Shown: piece by piece, positions 16,589 through 17,189 of the stretch | Position numbering within the stretch: the stretch's first letter is position 1 | Layout of the letters: each line of letters opens with the position of its first letter | Assembly (NCBI GenBank): GCA_020253595.1 | Contig: JADCBH010000347.1 | Span: forward strand, 1 to 17,189 | Origin: Brevundimonas sp. | GTDB taxonomy: Bacteria > Pseudomonadota > Alphaproteobacteria > Caulobacterales > Caulobacteraceae | DNA: 17,189 bases | Direction of reading: 5' to 3' | The notes under the pieces: model-generated | Database searches by the model: none | The model's input: the letters and a program-made list of their open reading frames with translations, nothing else | Told to the model about the DNA's origin: nothing | Position numbers and translations under genes: made by a program

Positions 16589-17189
16589 TCACAGGATGCC
16601 GTAGTGCTCGGCCAAGGCCCTCAGCCCGCGCCGCAAGGCCTCCCGCCCCGTTCGGCGTCGCATGCCGCAGGCCTGTTCCGCGAGTTGCAGCGTCTGGCCC
16701 CGGATGCAGATGTGGTCCAGCACGGCCCGGGTGTCGGGCGGGCAGGCGGCAAGGGCTCGCCGGACCCGGTCAGCGGCGTTCAAGGCGCGGTCGCCGGGCT
16801 CGACGCGGGCGGCGGAGCCTGCGCCCGAGCGCGGCAGGGCGTCCCACCGCATGGTCAGTGACGGCCCCGACAGGGCGATCTCCGCCTCGGATCGCAGTCG
16901 CTCGCCGCTGGCGACCTCAGCGGGGGTCAGACCGGGGCGGCCCTCGGCATCGCGGCGGCTGGCCAGCCACTGGATGGGGCTGTGGCCCAGGTTGGCGCGG
17001 ACGCGGCGAACCCGGCCGTCGGCCTCCATCAGAAGCCGCTCGCCCTCGATCCTGCCCGGCGATCCGACAGCTGGCGTGCTCTGAGGCAGGGAGGCGGTTC
17101 GCGCCTGCCACCCGCCGCCCGGGCGACGGCGCAGGCCGGGCGTTTCGATCAGGATGCGAAAGGTGGCTTCGTCCAGCGTCAGGGCCGGA
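16589..17189 (-). CDS. DUF6456-type DNA-binding-like protein, 3' part
   Basis: The C-terminal about 199 codons of a gene that continues past the window edge. The frame has no stop from 17188 down to the TGA at 16589-16591, so the Met at 17029 is internal. Residues upstream of it read LTLDEATFRILIETPGLRR. The C-terminal part (GHSPIQWLASRRDAEGRPGLTPAEVASGERLRSEAE in two blocks, then RVRRALAACPPDTRAVLDHICI and RTGREALRRGLRALAEHYG) matches DUF6456 proteins of alphaproteobacteria as I remember them. The last helices look like a sigma-factor-like helix-turn-helix. Function is not established; a transcription-related role is inference. A hairpin follows the stop codon, separating it from the esterase gene about 106 bp downstream. 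Confidence 0.82.
   Translation of the reverse strand, partial: PALTLDEATFRILIETPGLRRRPGGGWQARTASLPQSTPAVGSPGRIEGERLLMEADGRVRRVRANLGHSPIQWLASRRDAEGRPGLTPAEVASGERLRSEAEIALSGPSLTMRWDALPRSGAGSAARVEPGDRALNAADRVRRALAACPPDTRAVLDHICIRGQTLQLAEQACGMRRRTGREALRRGLRALAEHYGIL

Overview
The window looks like a chromosomal stretch of a GC-rich alphaproteobacterium, most likely a member of the Caulobacteraceae such as Brevundimonas or Caulobacter. This rests on base composition, the parvulin/argJ/secA neighbourhood, a PleC/DivJ-type kinase and a DUF6456-type protein. It was inferred by reading, not by a database search. No RNA genes, CRISPR arrays, insertion sequences or prophage genes were seen, and no gene-free gap exceeds 300 bases.

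Left part (1-4800): the 3' end of rlmN, a DUF3313-like lipoprotein, and a two-gene Phd-type antitoxin / PIN-domain toxin module. The module has its own promoter and a perfect palindromic operator. Convergent to it is a parvulin-like lipoprotein-argJ operon in which argJ starts inside the stop codon of the upstream gene. The 3' ends of the toxin gene and argJ overlap by 13 bp on opposite strands.

Middle (4799-10140): secA is divergent from the parvulin/argJ operon. It is followed by a small coiled-coil protein and a four-helix membrane protein of unknown function, joined by a TTGA start/stop overlap. Their codon use is clearly more AT-rich than that of the neighbours, which suggests an acquired cassette. 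A kynureninase-like class V PLP enzyme follows directly. Behind it lies a short tract in which the word GACA recurs, mostly every 9 bases.

Right part (10143-17189): an uncharacterised membrane-anchored protein with a proline-rich tail; an orphan membrane sensor histidine kinase; divergent sufE (Fe-S cluster sulfur transfer); a Trk/Ktr-type potassium uptake pair with overlapping genes; a secreted SGNH/GDSL esterase; and the 3' part of a DUF6456-type gene that runs off the window edge.

Most genes are core housekeeping functions: rRNA and tRNA modification, arginine synthesis, protein export, Fe-S assembly and K+ uptake. The accessory content is the toxin-antitoxin module and the AT-rich two-gene cassette. 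The cassette is the best candidate for an undescribed system, but nothing in the sequence proves its function.
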